A stretch of DNA of 64,000 nt. Source: JAPPLB01 sp965204095. GTDB lineage: Bacteria; Acidobacteriota; Terriglobia; Bryobacterales; UBA6623. Positions 25,843-34,696 of the stretch are shown here, piece after piece. Numbering within the stretch: the stretch's first letter is position 1; each line of letters opens with the position of its first letter. The DNA is taken from positions 3,224,001 through 3,288,000 of the forward strand of contig OZ241991.1 in the NCBI GenBank assembly GCA_965204095.1, given 5' to 3'. Made by a program: the position numbers and the translations under genes. Below the pieces are notes generated by a model. It ran no database searches. It saw only the letters and a list, made by a program, of their open reading frames with translations, and was not told where the DNA came from.

Positions 25843-28443
25843 CTAGGGAAGTTCACGAACTCCTGGCCCGGTGCGATTCTTGATCGCCCGTTGCCGCCGA
25901 AAGGTCTCGACCGAAAGACGGCGACCATCCGTCAAGATGGAGATCAGCCCTTCCAGATCCGTTCTGAGCACGCGGATTCCTCGCTCGGTCAAGCGTTCGA
26001 TCACACTCGGATGGGGATGGCCGAAGGGATTCCGAAAGCCCGCGGATACCACCGCGAACGTTGGCGCCACGCGATCGAGAAACGCATCTCGCGTCGAGGT
26101 TGCGCTGCCGTGGTGGGCGACCTTCAAAACATCGGACTCCCGCAATTGCGGTCCGTCGAGGAGTCGCTCTTCGGCGCGGGCCTCGATGTCCCCCGTCAGC
26201 AGAAAACGATGATCTCCGAAGCTCGTGCTGAGTACGAGCGAGCGGTTGTTTTCGCGAAGGCCGGCCAGAGCGGATTCAGGAGCCGGACCCAGTACATCGA
26301 AAACGACGTTTCCTATCGACAGACGGTCTCCTTGCTGCAGGGATTTGACCGCAATCCCGCGGGAGGTTACCGTATCGATCCAATCGCGGTGTTCATCTCC
26401 AAAGGCCGTCCTGGAGAGCCAGATCTCGCCAATCGCAAAGTTCTCGAGCAGCGCCGGTACGCCCGCAAAATGGTCCGAGTCGGAGTGAGTGATCGCCAAC
26501 ACGTCGAGACGGCGGATCGACCGCGACCAGAGATACGGTGACACTACCGCATCGCCGATATCCAGTGTCCGTGTCCCGCCGAAGTCAGGCAGTCCACCGC
26601 CGTCGACCAAGACCGTCTGTCCGTCAGGCAAGGCAAGAAAGAGCGATTCACCCTGACCGACATCGATAGCAGTGAACTCAAGATGGTCCGGCATCAGACG
26701 CGGCTTAAACGGGTGAACGACAAGGAGTGTCAAGCTCGCAGCGAACAGCGACCAGGCGCCCAATCGCCACCGCAAGGCACGGCAGAAACTCAACGACAGC
26801 CCGATCAGAGCCAAGCCGAATAGAGCGGCGAGCCAAAACGGCGGCGGCGGCGCTCTCAGATCGACGGGCAGATCGGCCGCAAACCAGCCGACGATCGATG
26901 AAATCGCTTGTGCGAATGACCACGTCAACGTTCCCAGCAGCGTGGAGTTGGTCAGCAAAGCCAGCATCCCCAGCGGCAACGTTACCAGCAGGAGCGGCAT
27001 GACACAGAGATTTGCCAATACACCACCCCAGGAGACACGCTGGAAGTGCGCCGCCATCGGCAAGGTCAATCCGGCCTGGATGACCGCGGAAACAACAAGG
27101 AGAGCCGCCATCCAAACGACAATCCGCAAGCAACCGACCACGGCGCCTGCTATCAGCCGGCGGGGCAGACGTGTCAGCAGGGGCAACGGCTCGAGCCACA
27201 TCCGCAGAGCGACCCGAAGCTGTGCGACTCGCGGGTCCAGGTGCAGGTCGCGATCCTCGTTCCACAAGTCGATCAATGTCCGCCGGTACGGCTCGATGGT
27301 GGTTTCCAGCAGCGGCACAGCGATACCCGCGATCAGCGCCACGGCCAGGAAAGACATCTGAAAGCTTGCGTCGAAAAGAAGAGCCGGATCGATCAACAGG
27401 AATACGAGGGCGGTCCCCGCAATCATGTTCAGCGCTCGTCTGTGTCGGTAGATCAGAGTGCTCACCAAGTAAGCGCTGCACATCCACGCCGCGCGCATCA
27501 CAGGCAGCGCGGCTCCGACAAAGAACGCGTAAGCGACGATGAGCATGATCGTGATCAGGGTCCGCGCCGTCGCTGGAACCATCGCCCAACGCAGGAGGAA
27601 CAAAACCACGAAGGCCATTGCGCCGACATGCAGACCGGAGATGACCAGGGCATGATAGGCTCCGGTCCGCTGAAAGTCCTCGCGCGTCTGCCGGTTGAGG
27701 CCTGTGCGTTGACCGAGCAGGAGGGCTCGGAGAATGCCTTCGACTCTCTCGTCACTCTCGTGATCGGCGAACAGGCCTATGAGCCGCCGCTCGGCGGCCT
27801 TCCGTGCGCTCCAGACCAACGACAGCCCCAATGATCCGCCTCGCCCGTCAAGGCTGTGGATCGGCGTCCCCGCCCGAACCGATGCCGTCAGAAAAATGCG
27901 GCGCGATTCCAGGTAACCTACATAATCGAAGCTGCCCGGGTTCTGAAAGTTCCTTGGCTTGCGAAGACGGGCGAGGAACTCGACGCGTGCTCCGCGGGCC
28001 AGATCCAGCACGGGGTCGTCCGCACCCCGGTAGACGATCACCTGCACGCCTCCGTGGGCGACAGAGTCGCTGAAGACGGTCTCGACTTCGAGGACGAACC
28101 GGTCGCCGTAGTCCACCGATTCCGGCGGGCGACGGACCCAACCGCGAAGGCGCACCGGGTCGTCGGCTTCGTCGCGGCCTTCAATCCAGACCCGGTCTAC
28201 CCTGAGCGGATCGGGGACGTCCGGACGAGACCCCAGCATGATGCCACAGACGAAAAAACCTGACAGGCAAGCTACGAAACCCGCCCGATACGCACCTGTC
28301 CGCAGCCCAAGCAAGGCCAGGGCGCCCAACAGTACAACTGATAGCAGGGTTTCAGCGAAGGAGAAGACCGCTAGCTGCGAGACGGCTACGCCGACTGCCA
28401 GGGCGCCCAGGGGCGCAACCAGCGGATGCTTCATCCCTAGCAC
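25843..28443 (-). CDS. comEC: ComEC/Rec2 DNA-uptake channel protein
   Basis: An 866-residue protein of the competence channel family. Domain order is: N-terminal membrane segments and an OB-like DUF4131 region (about 80-190, VRLRGWVRRPPESVDYGDRFVLEV), the central Competence domain (ILRALLLGQRTGLNRQTREDF, YHALVISGLHVGAMAF, multiple TMs), and a C-terminal metallo-beta-lactamase domain with THSDSDHFAG, LTGDIEARAEERLL and VLKVAHHGSATSTRDAF. It moves single-stranded DNA across the inner membrane, and the MBL domain is thought to degrade the non-transforming strand. It is full length. Its TAG stop lies in the CTAG flank of element A5. Confidence 0.93.
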   Translation of the reverse strand: MLGMKHPLVAPLGALAVGVAVSQLAVFSFAETLLSVVLLGALALLGLRTGAYRAGFVACLSGFFVCGIMLGSRPDVPDPLRVDRVWIEGRDEADDPVRLRGWVRRPPESVDYGDRFVLEVETVFSDSVAHGGVQVIVYRGADDPVLDLARGARVEFLARLRKPRNFQNPGSFDYVGYLESRRIFLTASVRAGTPIHSLDGRGGSLGLSLVWSARKAAERRLIGLFADHESDERVEGILRALLLGQRTGLNRQTREDFQRTGAYHALVISGLHVGAMAFVVLFLLRWAMVPATARTLITIMLIVAYAFFVGAALPVMRAAWMCSAYLVSTLIYRHRRALNMIAGTALVFLLIDPALLFDASFQMSFLAVALIAGIAVPLLETTIEPYRRTLIDLWNEDRDLHLDPRVAQLRVALRMWLEPLPLLTRLPRRLIAGAVVGCLRIVVWMAALLVVSAVIQAGLTLPMAAHFQRVSWGGVLANLCVMPLLLVTLPLGMLALLTNSTLLGTLTWSFAQAISSIVGWFAADLPVDLRAPPPPFWLAALFGLALIGLSLSFCRALRWRLGAWSLFAASLTLLVVHPFKPRLMPDHLEFTAIDVGQGESLFLALPDGQTVLVDGGGLPDFGGTRTLDIGDAVVSPYLWSRSIRRLDVLAITHSDSDHFAGVPALLENFAIGEIWLSRTAFGDEHRDWIDTVTSRGIAVKSLQQGDRLSIGNVVFDVLGPAPESALAGLRENNRSLVLSTSFGDHRFLLTGDIEARAEERLLDGPQLRESDVLKVAHHGSATSTRDAFLDRVAPTFAVVSAGFRNPFGHPHPSVIERLTERGIRVLRTDLEGLISILTDGRRLSVETFRRQRAIKNRTGPGVRELP

Positions 28444-28514
28444 TCCCTCTCACAGCCAAGTTGGGGTCAAGCCGGGGTCTTTTTCGCAGCCGGCTGGATT
28501 CCGCCGCACAACCC

Positions 28515-29873
28515 CTATTCCTGGTCGGGGCTCCCATCGGCGCGTTTAACCAGTTCGTCCACTTTCTCGACGACGGTCTCCTCGACGGCCGCACGGAACG
28601 GCCCAGGCAACGTACCGAAGAGCATCGCTCCGCCCCCTTCATAGCCGCCTTCCTTGAGAACCCGCAGACTCGGAACGTAGCTGAAGACATCATCGTTGTA
28701 AGCCGACACCCACGTATCTCTTGCGCCATAAGCTCGTTTGAATCGGATCGAATAGTCGACGACGACTTCGCCTGCCAAGCCGATGAAGGTGAGATCCTCT
28801 CCGAACCGCCAGACGTGAATCGGGTACGGATACGCCTGCATCAAATCACCCCCGGCGGCCAGAATCTTGAGCAATCGCTCGGCATGTTCGCGAACACGCC
28901 GATTCTTGTCGTTCAACCGCCCTTTCAGCGCCTCCTCCGTCGGCACGCGGAAAGGAAGCGCCACTTCGTCAAAGGCCGCGCGTAAGGGTCCTCCGATGGG
29001 TCTCATCTCGCGCTTGAGGACGTCATCCACAGCGATGGCCATCGTGTCGCCATAGCGCCGAGCCAGTTCGACCTTGCGGCGAGGCAATGGATTCTGGTCG
29101 GCGCTGCAGCCGTTGACAAACAGAGCCACGGCCTCCGGATAGCGCTTCTCGATTGCCTCCTGCGCATAGCCCGGCCAGTCGCCGTTGATCTGGTAGTCGC
29201 TCAGAACAGTGGCATGACAGGCATAGCCGAAAGCGATCGCCAGCAGTGTTCCGTCAGTCTTCTTGACTGCGAGCACGGGCACGTCGTGGTCGGTCGGGCC
29301 TGGGTATTCTGGATGCCCCACCCGGCGGCGATTGACGGCAAATCCGGCAAGGCCCAGACGGTAGGAGAGTGTTGCCGCCTCGCGATTGTTGATCGCTTCG
29401 CCGATGACCTTGACAACGTTGTCGATGAGCTGCGCCTGGTAGCGCAATATAACCTCTTTGTGCTGGTCATTCAGCGGATAGGTCGAATAGCGGTTGACCG
29501 TCGTGACGGGCCCACTGTGTGTATGCGACGCGTTCAGGACAAACCTCTCGCGGGCGAGCCCATGCGTAGTGGTCACGCGCCGAACGATCTGCTTTGTCAC
29601 ATCGGCGCGAAAGCCTCCAAGATCGGCAGTAACCAGAACAGAAACGATACCGGCGCTGTCCTCGAGCGCGAGGGCTTTGAGATGAAGGCGTTGCCGAACA
29701 CCTTCGGACGGTTTTTTGCGAGAGGCGTAGCCAGCCAACCAGATTGACTCTTTCGGTGTGATGTCAACCCGAGCAACTCCCGCTTTCCAACTCTCGGCAG
29801 CCGTACTCGCGGTGGCCAACGCAAAGATGAAAGTTAAAAAGCGGCATGGTCTCGAAAGGGTCTTGCGCCTCAC
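28515..29873 (-). CDS. Secreted neutral/alkaline ceramidase-like protein
   Basis: A 452-residue product from a GTG at 29873 that has AGGAGG 8-9 nt upstream. The N-terminus is an export signal (CRFLTFIFALATASTAAES). The mature part starts WKAGVARVDITPKESIWLAGY, the hallmark of the ceramidase N-terminal domain. It continues with ALALEDSAGIVSVLVTADLGG, FVLNASHTHSGPVTT (His ligands of the Zn site), GYACHATVLSDYQINGDWPGYA and LFVNGCSADQNP. Related proteins hydrolyse N-acyl sphingolipids, while many bacterial members have unknown amides as substrates. It is monocistronic and divergent from the GAF gene. Confidence 0.82.
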   Translation of the reverse strand: MRRKTLSRPCRFLTFIFALATASTAAESWKAGVARVDITPKESIWLAGYASRKKPSEGVRQRLHLKALALEDSAGIVSVLVTADLGGFRADVTKQIVRRVTTTHGLARERFVLNASHTHSGPVTTVNRYSTYPLNDQHKEVILRYQAQLIDNVVKVIGEAINNREAATLSYRLGLAGFAVNRRRVGHPEYPGPTDHDVPVLAVKKTDGTLLAIAFGYACHATVLSDYQINGDWPGYAQEAIEKRYPEAVALFVNGCSADQNPLPRRKVELARRYGDTMAIAVDDVLKREMRPIGGPLRAAFDEVALPFRVPTEEALKGRLNDKNRRVREHAERLLKILAAGGDLMQAYPYPIHVWRFGEDLTFIGLAGEVVVDYSIRFKRAYGARDTWVSAYNDDVFSYVPSLRVLKEGGYEGGGAMLFGTLPGPFRAAVEETVVEKVDELVKRADGSPDQE

Positions 29874-30006
29874 GGTGGTCCCTCCTTCACGCGAAAGTCG
29901 TAGCGAGGAAAAGTTTACCATCGAACCAAGCATTCGGCAGCTTGAGGAAGCGCGTCTTCCCAGTCAAGCTATGGGAGAATATGGGCTGACGTGGGGCGGT
30001 AAGGGG

Positions 30007-30453
30007 ATGTCCGATAGGGAGTTGCTCGATGAGATCAGTAAGGTCGCCGGCGACCGCGCCAAAGTGATAGACCTGGTGCTCGCGCATTTCGACGCCGACA
30101 CAGGGACGATTCACGTGTTGGGTCCGGACGGCCTGCTACACCTCGAGGCTTGGGCAGGTGGTATCCCGGAACCCTTGCTGGACGTGATCCGAACCATTCC
30201 GGTTGGCAAGGGGATCGCCGGGTTGGCCGTTCAGCGCCGAGAACCGGTCAATCTGTGCAATCTTCAGACCGATCAGAGCGGCGATGCGCGGCCCGGTGCA
30301 CGCGCGACCGGCGTACAAGGCTCGATATGCGTCCCCATGATAGCCGGCGCCACAGCTGTGGGTGCGTTGGGCATTGCGACTCGCAGAGAGCGTGACTTCA
30401 CAGGCGATGAGGCGAAGCTGTTGCAACAAGTGGGGCGAGTGCTTGTCTCCTAG
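30007..30453 (+). CDS. GAF-domain protein
   Basis: A 148-residue stand-alone GAF domain: LVLAHFDADTGTIHVLGPDG, IPVGKGIAGLAVQRREPVNLCNLQTD, GSICVPMIAGATAVGALGIATRRERDFTGDEAKLLQQVGR. GAF domains bind small ligands or cyclic nucleotides. The GKGIAG...QGSICVP...GALGIA order resembles free methionine-R-sulfoxide reductase-type GAF proteins, but the catalytic cysteines are not clearly present. It is 24 bp upstream of the dehydratase gene and may be co-transcribed with it as a sensor. The ATG at 30007 is preferred; an earlier in-frame ATG at 29971 is possible. Confidence 0.7.
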   Translation: MSDRELLDEISKVAGDRAKVIDLVLAHFDADTGTIHVLGPDGLLHLEAWAGGIPEPLLDVIRTIPVGKGIAGLAVQRREPVNLCNLQTDQSGDARPGARATGVQGSICVPMIAGATAVGALGIATRRERDFTGDEAKLLQQVGRVLVS

Positions 30454-30477
30454 GAGCTGACAACCTGAACTAAAACT

Positions 30478-32034
30478 ATGGATATAGTTAATATTGAGAG
30501 CCTGCTGCCGCCGGACAATCCGTTCATCCGGCTCAACCTCAGGGACAATGTGGTCGTGGCGCGAGTTCCACTCTCTGCAGGGTCCAGCGTTCAGTTCGAG
30601 AGCGCCGAGATACCAATCCGGCAAGCAGTGGGAGCGGGCCACAAGGTGGCCGTGGAGACGATTCGGGCAGGTGAGACGGTCTTCAAATATGGCGAGGAAA
30701 TCGGTCGGGCAGGAGCCGACATTGAAGCGGGCGACCTGGTCCACGTACACAACCTGGAATTTGACGTAGGCGAGCGGAAGTATGAGTTTGCCAATACCCT
30801 GAACGACTTAGAGGACGTGCCCCGCCTCGCCGCAGACACCTTCCTTGGATACCCGCGTGCGGATGGCCGCGCCGGCACACGTAACTTTATCGCGATCGTC
30901 GGAGCCAGCAACTGCGCCGCGTATGCAACCGAGCAGGTTGAGGCTCAGTTCGCCAGTGAATCGCTTGACGGTTCGGGAATCGACGGCGTGGTCGCGTTTC
31001 CCCACGTAGATGGCTGTGGCCAAGCGGAGGGAGCTGATACACAGCAGCTCCGCCGAACCCTCGATGGCCTCGCCGATCACCCGAATGTAGCGGCGGCCGT
31101 AATGATTGGCCTGGGGTGCGAGGTCAACCAGATTGGCTACTACACGAGGGAAGAGGACCGTGACGGTAACGGTGCACCGCGGCGGGGCTTTACGCTGCAG
31201 GAGAGCGGAGGAACGACGGCTGTGGTTATGGACGGCGTAAAAGCCGTTCGAGAAATCATTGACGAAGTCGGCGGGCGCCAGCGCGTACCGTGTCCGACCT
31301 CGAAGCTGGTGGTGGCTTTGGAGTGCGGCGGCTCGGATGCGTTTTCGGGAATCACATCGAATCCGAGCGTCGGCTACTTTTCCGATCTGCTGGTGAAGCA
31401 AGGTGGAACGGTGTGTTTGGCTGAAACGACCGAAGTATATGGCGCGGAACATCTGCTCACTAGGCGAGCTGTCAGCCGGGAGGTCGGCGAACGGCTACTC
31501 GAAAAAATCGAGTGGTACAAGCGCTATGTTGCCGGCTTCGGGTTGGGAATCAGCTTCGATTCGAATCCTTCTCCCGGAAACAAAGCGGGGGGGTTGACAA
31601 ATATCACGGAAAAATCGCTCGGAGCCGTCGCCAAAGCAGGCATGTCGAATCTAACAGCCGTTTATGACTTTGCTGAAAGGATTACCAGCTCGGGCTTCGT
31701 TTTTATGAACACCCCTGGTTATGACCCGACTTCAGTTACCGGCATGGCGGCCGGCGGGTGTAATGTCTGCTTGTTCACAACGGGCCGTGGCAGCGCATTC
31801 GGCTTCCCGACAGTGCCTGTCGTAAAAATCGCATCGAACTCGCAGACAGGGAGCCATATGAACCGGGACATGGATATTGATTGCGGCACCATCGCAGAGG
31901 GCAAGGAGGACATTCCGACGGCTGGAAAACGGATTTATCAGTTCGCTCTCGACGTTGCATCCGGAAGGAAGACCTTCTCCGAAGCCCTCGGGCACCGTGA
32001 GTTCATTCCCTGGCGCATCGGTCCGGTACTCTAG
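30478..32034 (+). CDS. UxaA/GarD-family sugar-acid dehydratase (altronate or galactarate)
   Basis: A 518-residue protein with the complete family layout: an N-terminal SAF domain (LNLRDNVVVARVPLSAGSSV ... GDLVHVHNLEF) and the large catalytic domain (GYPRADGRAGTRNFIAIVGASNCAA, HVDGCGQAEGADTQQLRR, GLGCEVNQI, VALECGGSDAFSGITSNPSVGY, TEVYGAEHLLTRRA, FMNTPGYDPTSVTGMAAGGCN, FGFPTVPVVKIASNS). Such enzymes dehydrate altronate or galactarate to keto-deoxy acids using an iron/Mn centre. Galactarate would feed the same intermediate as the glucarate dehydratase at 44 kb. The exact substrate is not determinable here. Confidence 0.88.
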   Translation: MDIVNIESLLPPDNPFIRLNLRDNVVVARVPLSAGSSVQFESAEIPIRQAVGAGHKVAVETIRAGETVFKYGEEIGRAGADIEAGDLVHVHNLEFDVGERKYEFANTLNDLEDVPRLAADTFLGYPRADGRAGTRNFIAIVGASNCAAYATEQVEAQFASESLDGSGIDGVVAFPHVDGCGQAEGADTQQLRRTLDGLADHPNVAAAVMIGLGCEVNQIGYYTREEDRDGNGAPRRGFTLQESGGTTAVVMDGVKAVREIIDEVGGRQRVPCPTSKLVVALECGGSDAFSGITSNPSVGYFSDLLVKQGGTVCLAETTEVYGAEHLLTRRAVSREVGERLLEKIEWYKRYVAGFGLGISFDSNPSPGNKAGGLTNITEKSLGAVAKAGMSNLTAVYDFAERITSSGFVFMNTPGYDPTSVTGMAAGGCNVCLFTTGRGSAFGFPTVPVVKIASNSQTGSHMNRDMDIDCGTIAEGKEDIPTAGKRIYQFALDVASGRKTFSEALGHREFIPWRIGPVL

Positions 32035-32276
32035 GCTGGAGTGCAGCTGCACAGAAAGTAATTTGACCTTTGCTGAGGCTGTTCTTGATCGGTCGCCAGG
32101 ACTGACAGTGTGATGCCGACCGTCTCTTCAACATCGGATTCCAGCAAGAACCCGTGAACAAGAGAGGAACCGATGAAACCAAGTCCTCCTCGGATGGCGT
32201 CCGATCAGAATCTACAAGGCCGAGACGCCTGCTTGTGAAAAGGTGTTACGAGACGATAGATCCATAGGCGAGAGCG
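32035..32276. other. Intergenic region with an orphan ribosome-binding site and 21-codon frame
   Basis: No gene is recognised. A GAGAGG sits upstream of an ATG at 32173, opening a 21-codon frame MKPSPPRMASDQNLQGRDACL. It could be a leader peptide or the stub of a lost gene. Confidence 0.25.
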
Positions 32277-33293
32277 TTAGTGCAAGGTGACCTTTCGGCC
32301 GTTCCGAGCGGATTCATAGATGCCGAGGGTAAGTTCGAGTGCGGCGTAGCCTTCTTCGCCTGCAACGAGCGGTTTACTTCCGGTTTCAATCGCTTTGCCA
32401 AAGTCGAGGAATTGTCGCTTGATCGGTTCCAGTGAAATTGCCATCGGATCGGATGCGCCGGAGTCCATACCCCGTTCGACAAGCGGAACGTCGTCACTGG
32501 TGTCGTCGTCAACATCCCACTCCGTGAGTTGATCACCGGTGAGTATCGCCGAGCCCTTCGTACCGTGGATCTCAATGCGTTCGGGATATCCGGGGATAAT
32601 CGCAGTAGAAGCCTGGATGACCCCGGTAGCGCCGCTTTCATAAAGAATGACAGCGTTGACAAGGTCTTCGGATTCCATCTCGTGCGCCGCAGCGATCTGC
32701 CACTGGCCAAAAACTTCCTTCACAGGGCCCGCCAAGTAAAGCAGCAGGTCGAGACCGTGAATTGCCTGATTGATGAGCGCTCCACCCCCCTCAACACCCC
32801 AGGCGCCTTTGCCGGGACGGTCATAATACGGCTGAGGCCGATGCCATTTCGTGTAGCTGTCCGCTTGTAGAATCCTGCCGAGGCGGCCCTCCCGTACGGC
32901 CTTTGCCAGGAACAGCATCGAGTCATCGAACCGGTGCTGACTCACGACGCCAAGAACCAGGTGCGCGGATCGAGTTACTTCGATCATTTCTTGTGCCGCT
33001 TCGAGTGTGAGAGCGATGGGCTTCTGAACAAGGACATGTTTGCCGTTCGCTACGGCGATTTTCGTCATCTCCAGGCGAGAGTCGGGGAAGGCGCAGATAT
33101 CCACGAAGTCAATGTCGGGCCTAGCGCAAAGATCACGCCAATCGGGGATGAACTCGGCGCCGTACTTGGTCGCGAAGTCACGGCCTTTCTGTTCAGAGCG
33201 ATTGGAAACGGCGACTAGTTGGTAATCGATCTCTTGATAACTGTCGCCGTGCTTGTGGGCAATGGCTCCTGTACCGATAAGGCCAACTTTCAT
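32277..33293 (-). CDS. Gfo/Idh/MocA-family oxidoreductase
   Basis: A 338-residue cytoplasmic NAD(P)-dependent dehydrogenase. The N-terminal Rossmann fold is MKVGLIGTGAIAHKHGDSYQ (GxGxxA), followed by the family signature HVLVQKPIALTLEAAQEMIE (the EKP motif has Gln in place of Glu). The C-terminal domain contains WGVEGGGALINQAIHGLDLLLYLAG, where the GGG..xxx.H.xD catalytic pattern is complete. It probably acts on sugars, inositol or sugar acids. It converges on the dehydratase gene, so a joint role in sugar-acid use is possible but unproven. Confidence 0.85.
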   Translation of the reverse strand: MKVGLIGTGAIAHKHGDSYQEIDYQLVAVSNRSEQKGRDFATKYGAEFIPDWRDLCARPDIDFVDICAFPDSRLEMTKIAVANGKHVLVQKPIALTLEAAQEMIEVTRSAHLVLGVVSQHRFDDSMLFLAKAVREGRLGRILQADSYTKWHRPQPYYDRPGKGAWGVEGGGALINQAIHGLDLLLYLAGPVKEVFGQWQIAAAHEMESEDLVNAVILYESGATGVIQASTAIIPGYPERIEIHGTKGSAILTGDQLTEWDVDDDTSDDVPLVERGMDSGASDPMAISLEPIKRQFLDFGKAIETGSKPLVAGEEGYAALELTLGIYESARNGRKVTLH

Positions 33294-33334
33294 GAGAGAA
33301 GCACCTCCACGACCTATTTACTACTAGTGTAGTT

Positions 33335-34606
33335 TCAGTGATGCGCCAAGCCTTTTTTTCCTATGTCCGTTCGGAATTGCATGCCGTCAAAGTGAATTTT
33401 CTCGATGGCGTTGTAGGCGGTATCCAATGCCTGCGCCAGAGTTGCACCGCCGGCGGTAATGCCCAGCACCCTGCCCCCGGCGGTCGCGTAGTGTCCACAT
33501 TGAATGCACGTACCAGCGTGAAAAACCTTTGCGCCGAGTGTCTCGGCTTCTGGAATGCCGGTAATACGGCGGCCCCTGGGATACGAGCCGGGATAGCCTT
33601 CCGAGGCGAGGACAACGCAGGCAGTGGGTCCTTCTCTCCATTGAACGAGGCTCGCATCGAGGCTTCCGCTAGCCGCCGTAGCGAGCAGGCCCGCGAAGTC
33701 GCCCTCGAGCCGATGCATCAATGGCTGGGTTTCGGGATCACCCATCCTAACGTTGAACTCAAGAACCTTTGGTCCTTCGCTGGTGATCATCAGACCACAG
33801 TAAAGAAAACCGCAGAAGGGGTGTCCGAGGTCGCGCATACCGGCAAGAGTCGGCTCAACAATTCGATCGACGATCGCATCTCGAAGCTCGACCGGCAGAA
33901 TGAGCGGGTCGCAATAGGCACCCATCCCACCGGTGTTGGGCCCTTGATCGTTATCAAGAGCCCGCTTGTGGTCCTGGGTGGGTGGAAAAATAAAGTATGT
34001 CCGGCGGTCGCAAAGCAGAATAAAGCTAAGTTCTTCGCCGTTCAGGAATTCTTCAAACACGAGGCGACGCCCAGCGCCTGCAGCGAGCTCGCCGACGAGC
34101 ATCTTGCGGGCCGTTTCGGCAGCCTCTTGCCGAGAATTGGCGATGATGACGCCCTTGCCTGCAGCAAGACCGTCGGCTTTGACAGCAATTGGATACTCAA
34201 AACGGTCAAGATGAGCATCGATGTCTTCCAGGGACTCCACCACCGCAAAGTCGGCTGTCGGAATGCCCCGGTCGACCAAGAACTGCTTGGCGAATATCTT
34301 GCTGCCCTCCAGTTGGGCGGCGAAAGAACTGGGGGCCACGATCGGCAAACCGTCAGCCGCAAAGGCGTCACCGAGACCAGAGACCAGAGGAGCTTCAGGA
34401 CCTACCACCGTCAGGTCAACTCTCAATGTGCGGGCCAAGGCGACCATTTCATCGGATGAACCAATGTCCGCGGGAATGCAAGATGCCTCCACGGCAATGC
34501 CGGCGTTGCCCGGAGCACAGAAGATCCGGTCGACGCCGGCGGATTGAGCAAGACGCCAAACCAGAGCGTGCTCTCTTCCACCACTACCGACGACCAGGAT
34601 TCTCAT
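33335..34606 (-). CDS. purD: Phosphoribosylamine-glycine ligase
   Basis: A 423-residue ATP-grasp enzyme of purine synthesis (5-phosphoribosylamine + glycine + ATP to GAR). Landmarks are MRILVVGSGGREHALVWRLA, VGPEAPLVSGLGDAF, the ATP-grasp segment PIAVKADGLAAGKGVIIA, FEEFLNGEELSFILLCD, QDHKRALDNDQGPNTGGMGAY, and NVRMGDPETQPLM. The length is as expected. It is divergent from mnmG, with only about 90 bp between the start codons. Confidence 0.96.
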   Translation of the reverse strand: MRILVVGSGGREHALVWRLAQSAGVDRIFCAPGNAGIAVEASCIPADIGSSDEMVALARTLRVDLTVVGPEAPLVSGLGDAFAADGLPIVAPSSFAAQLEGSKIFAKQFLVDRGIPTADFAVVESLEDIDAHLDRFEYPIAVKADGLAAGKGVIIANSRQEAAETARKMLVGELAAGAGRRLVFEEFLNGEELSFILLCDRRTYFIFPPTQDHKRALDNDQGPNTGGMGAYCDPLILPVELRDAIVDRIVEPTLAGMRDLGHPFCGFLYCGLMITSEGPKVLEFNVRMGDPETQPLMHRLEGDFAGLLATAASGSLDASLVQWREGPTACVVLASEGYPGSYPRGRRITGIPEAETLGAKVFHAGTCIQCGHYATAGGRVLGITAGGATLAQALDTAYNAIEKIHFDGMQFRTDIGKKGLAHH

Positions 34607-34696
34607 ATGTCAGGAGTGCTCCGATGATTCATGGAGCTGCGGCAAGCGCATAGAATAACAGGAAAGCTAACGGTAAGCGGCTTTTCAGGTCCGACC

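Noticed and set aside
34607..34696. oriC between purD and mnmG
   Set aside because: The 90-bp gap has no DnaA-box (TTATCCACA) cluster or AT-rich unwinding region.
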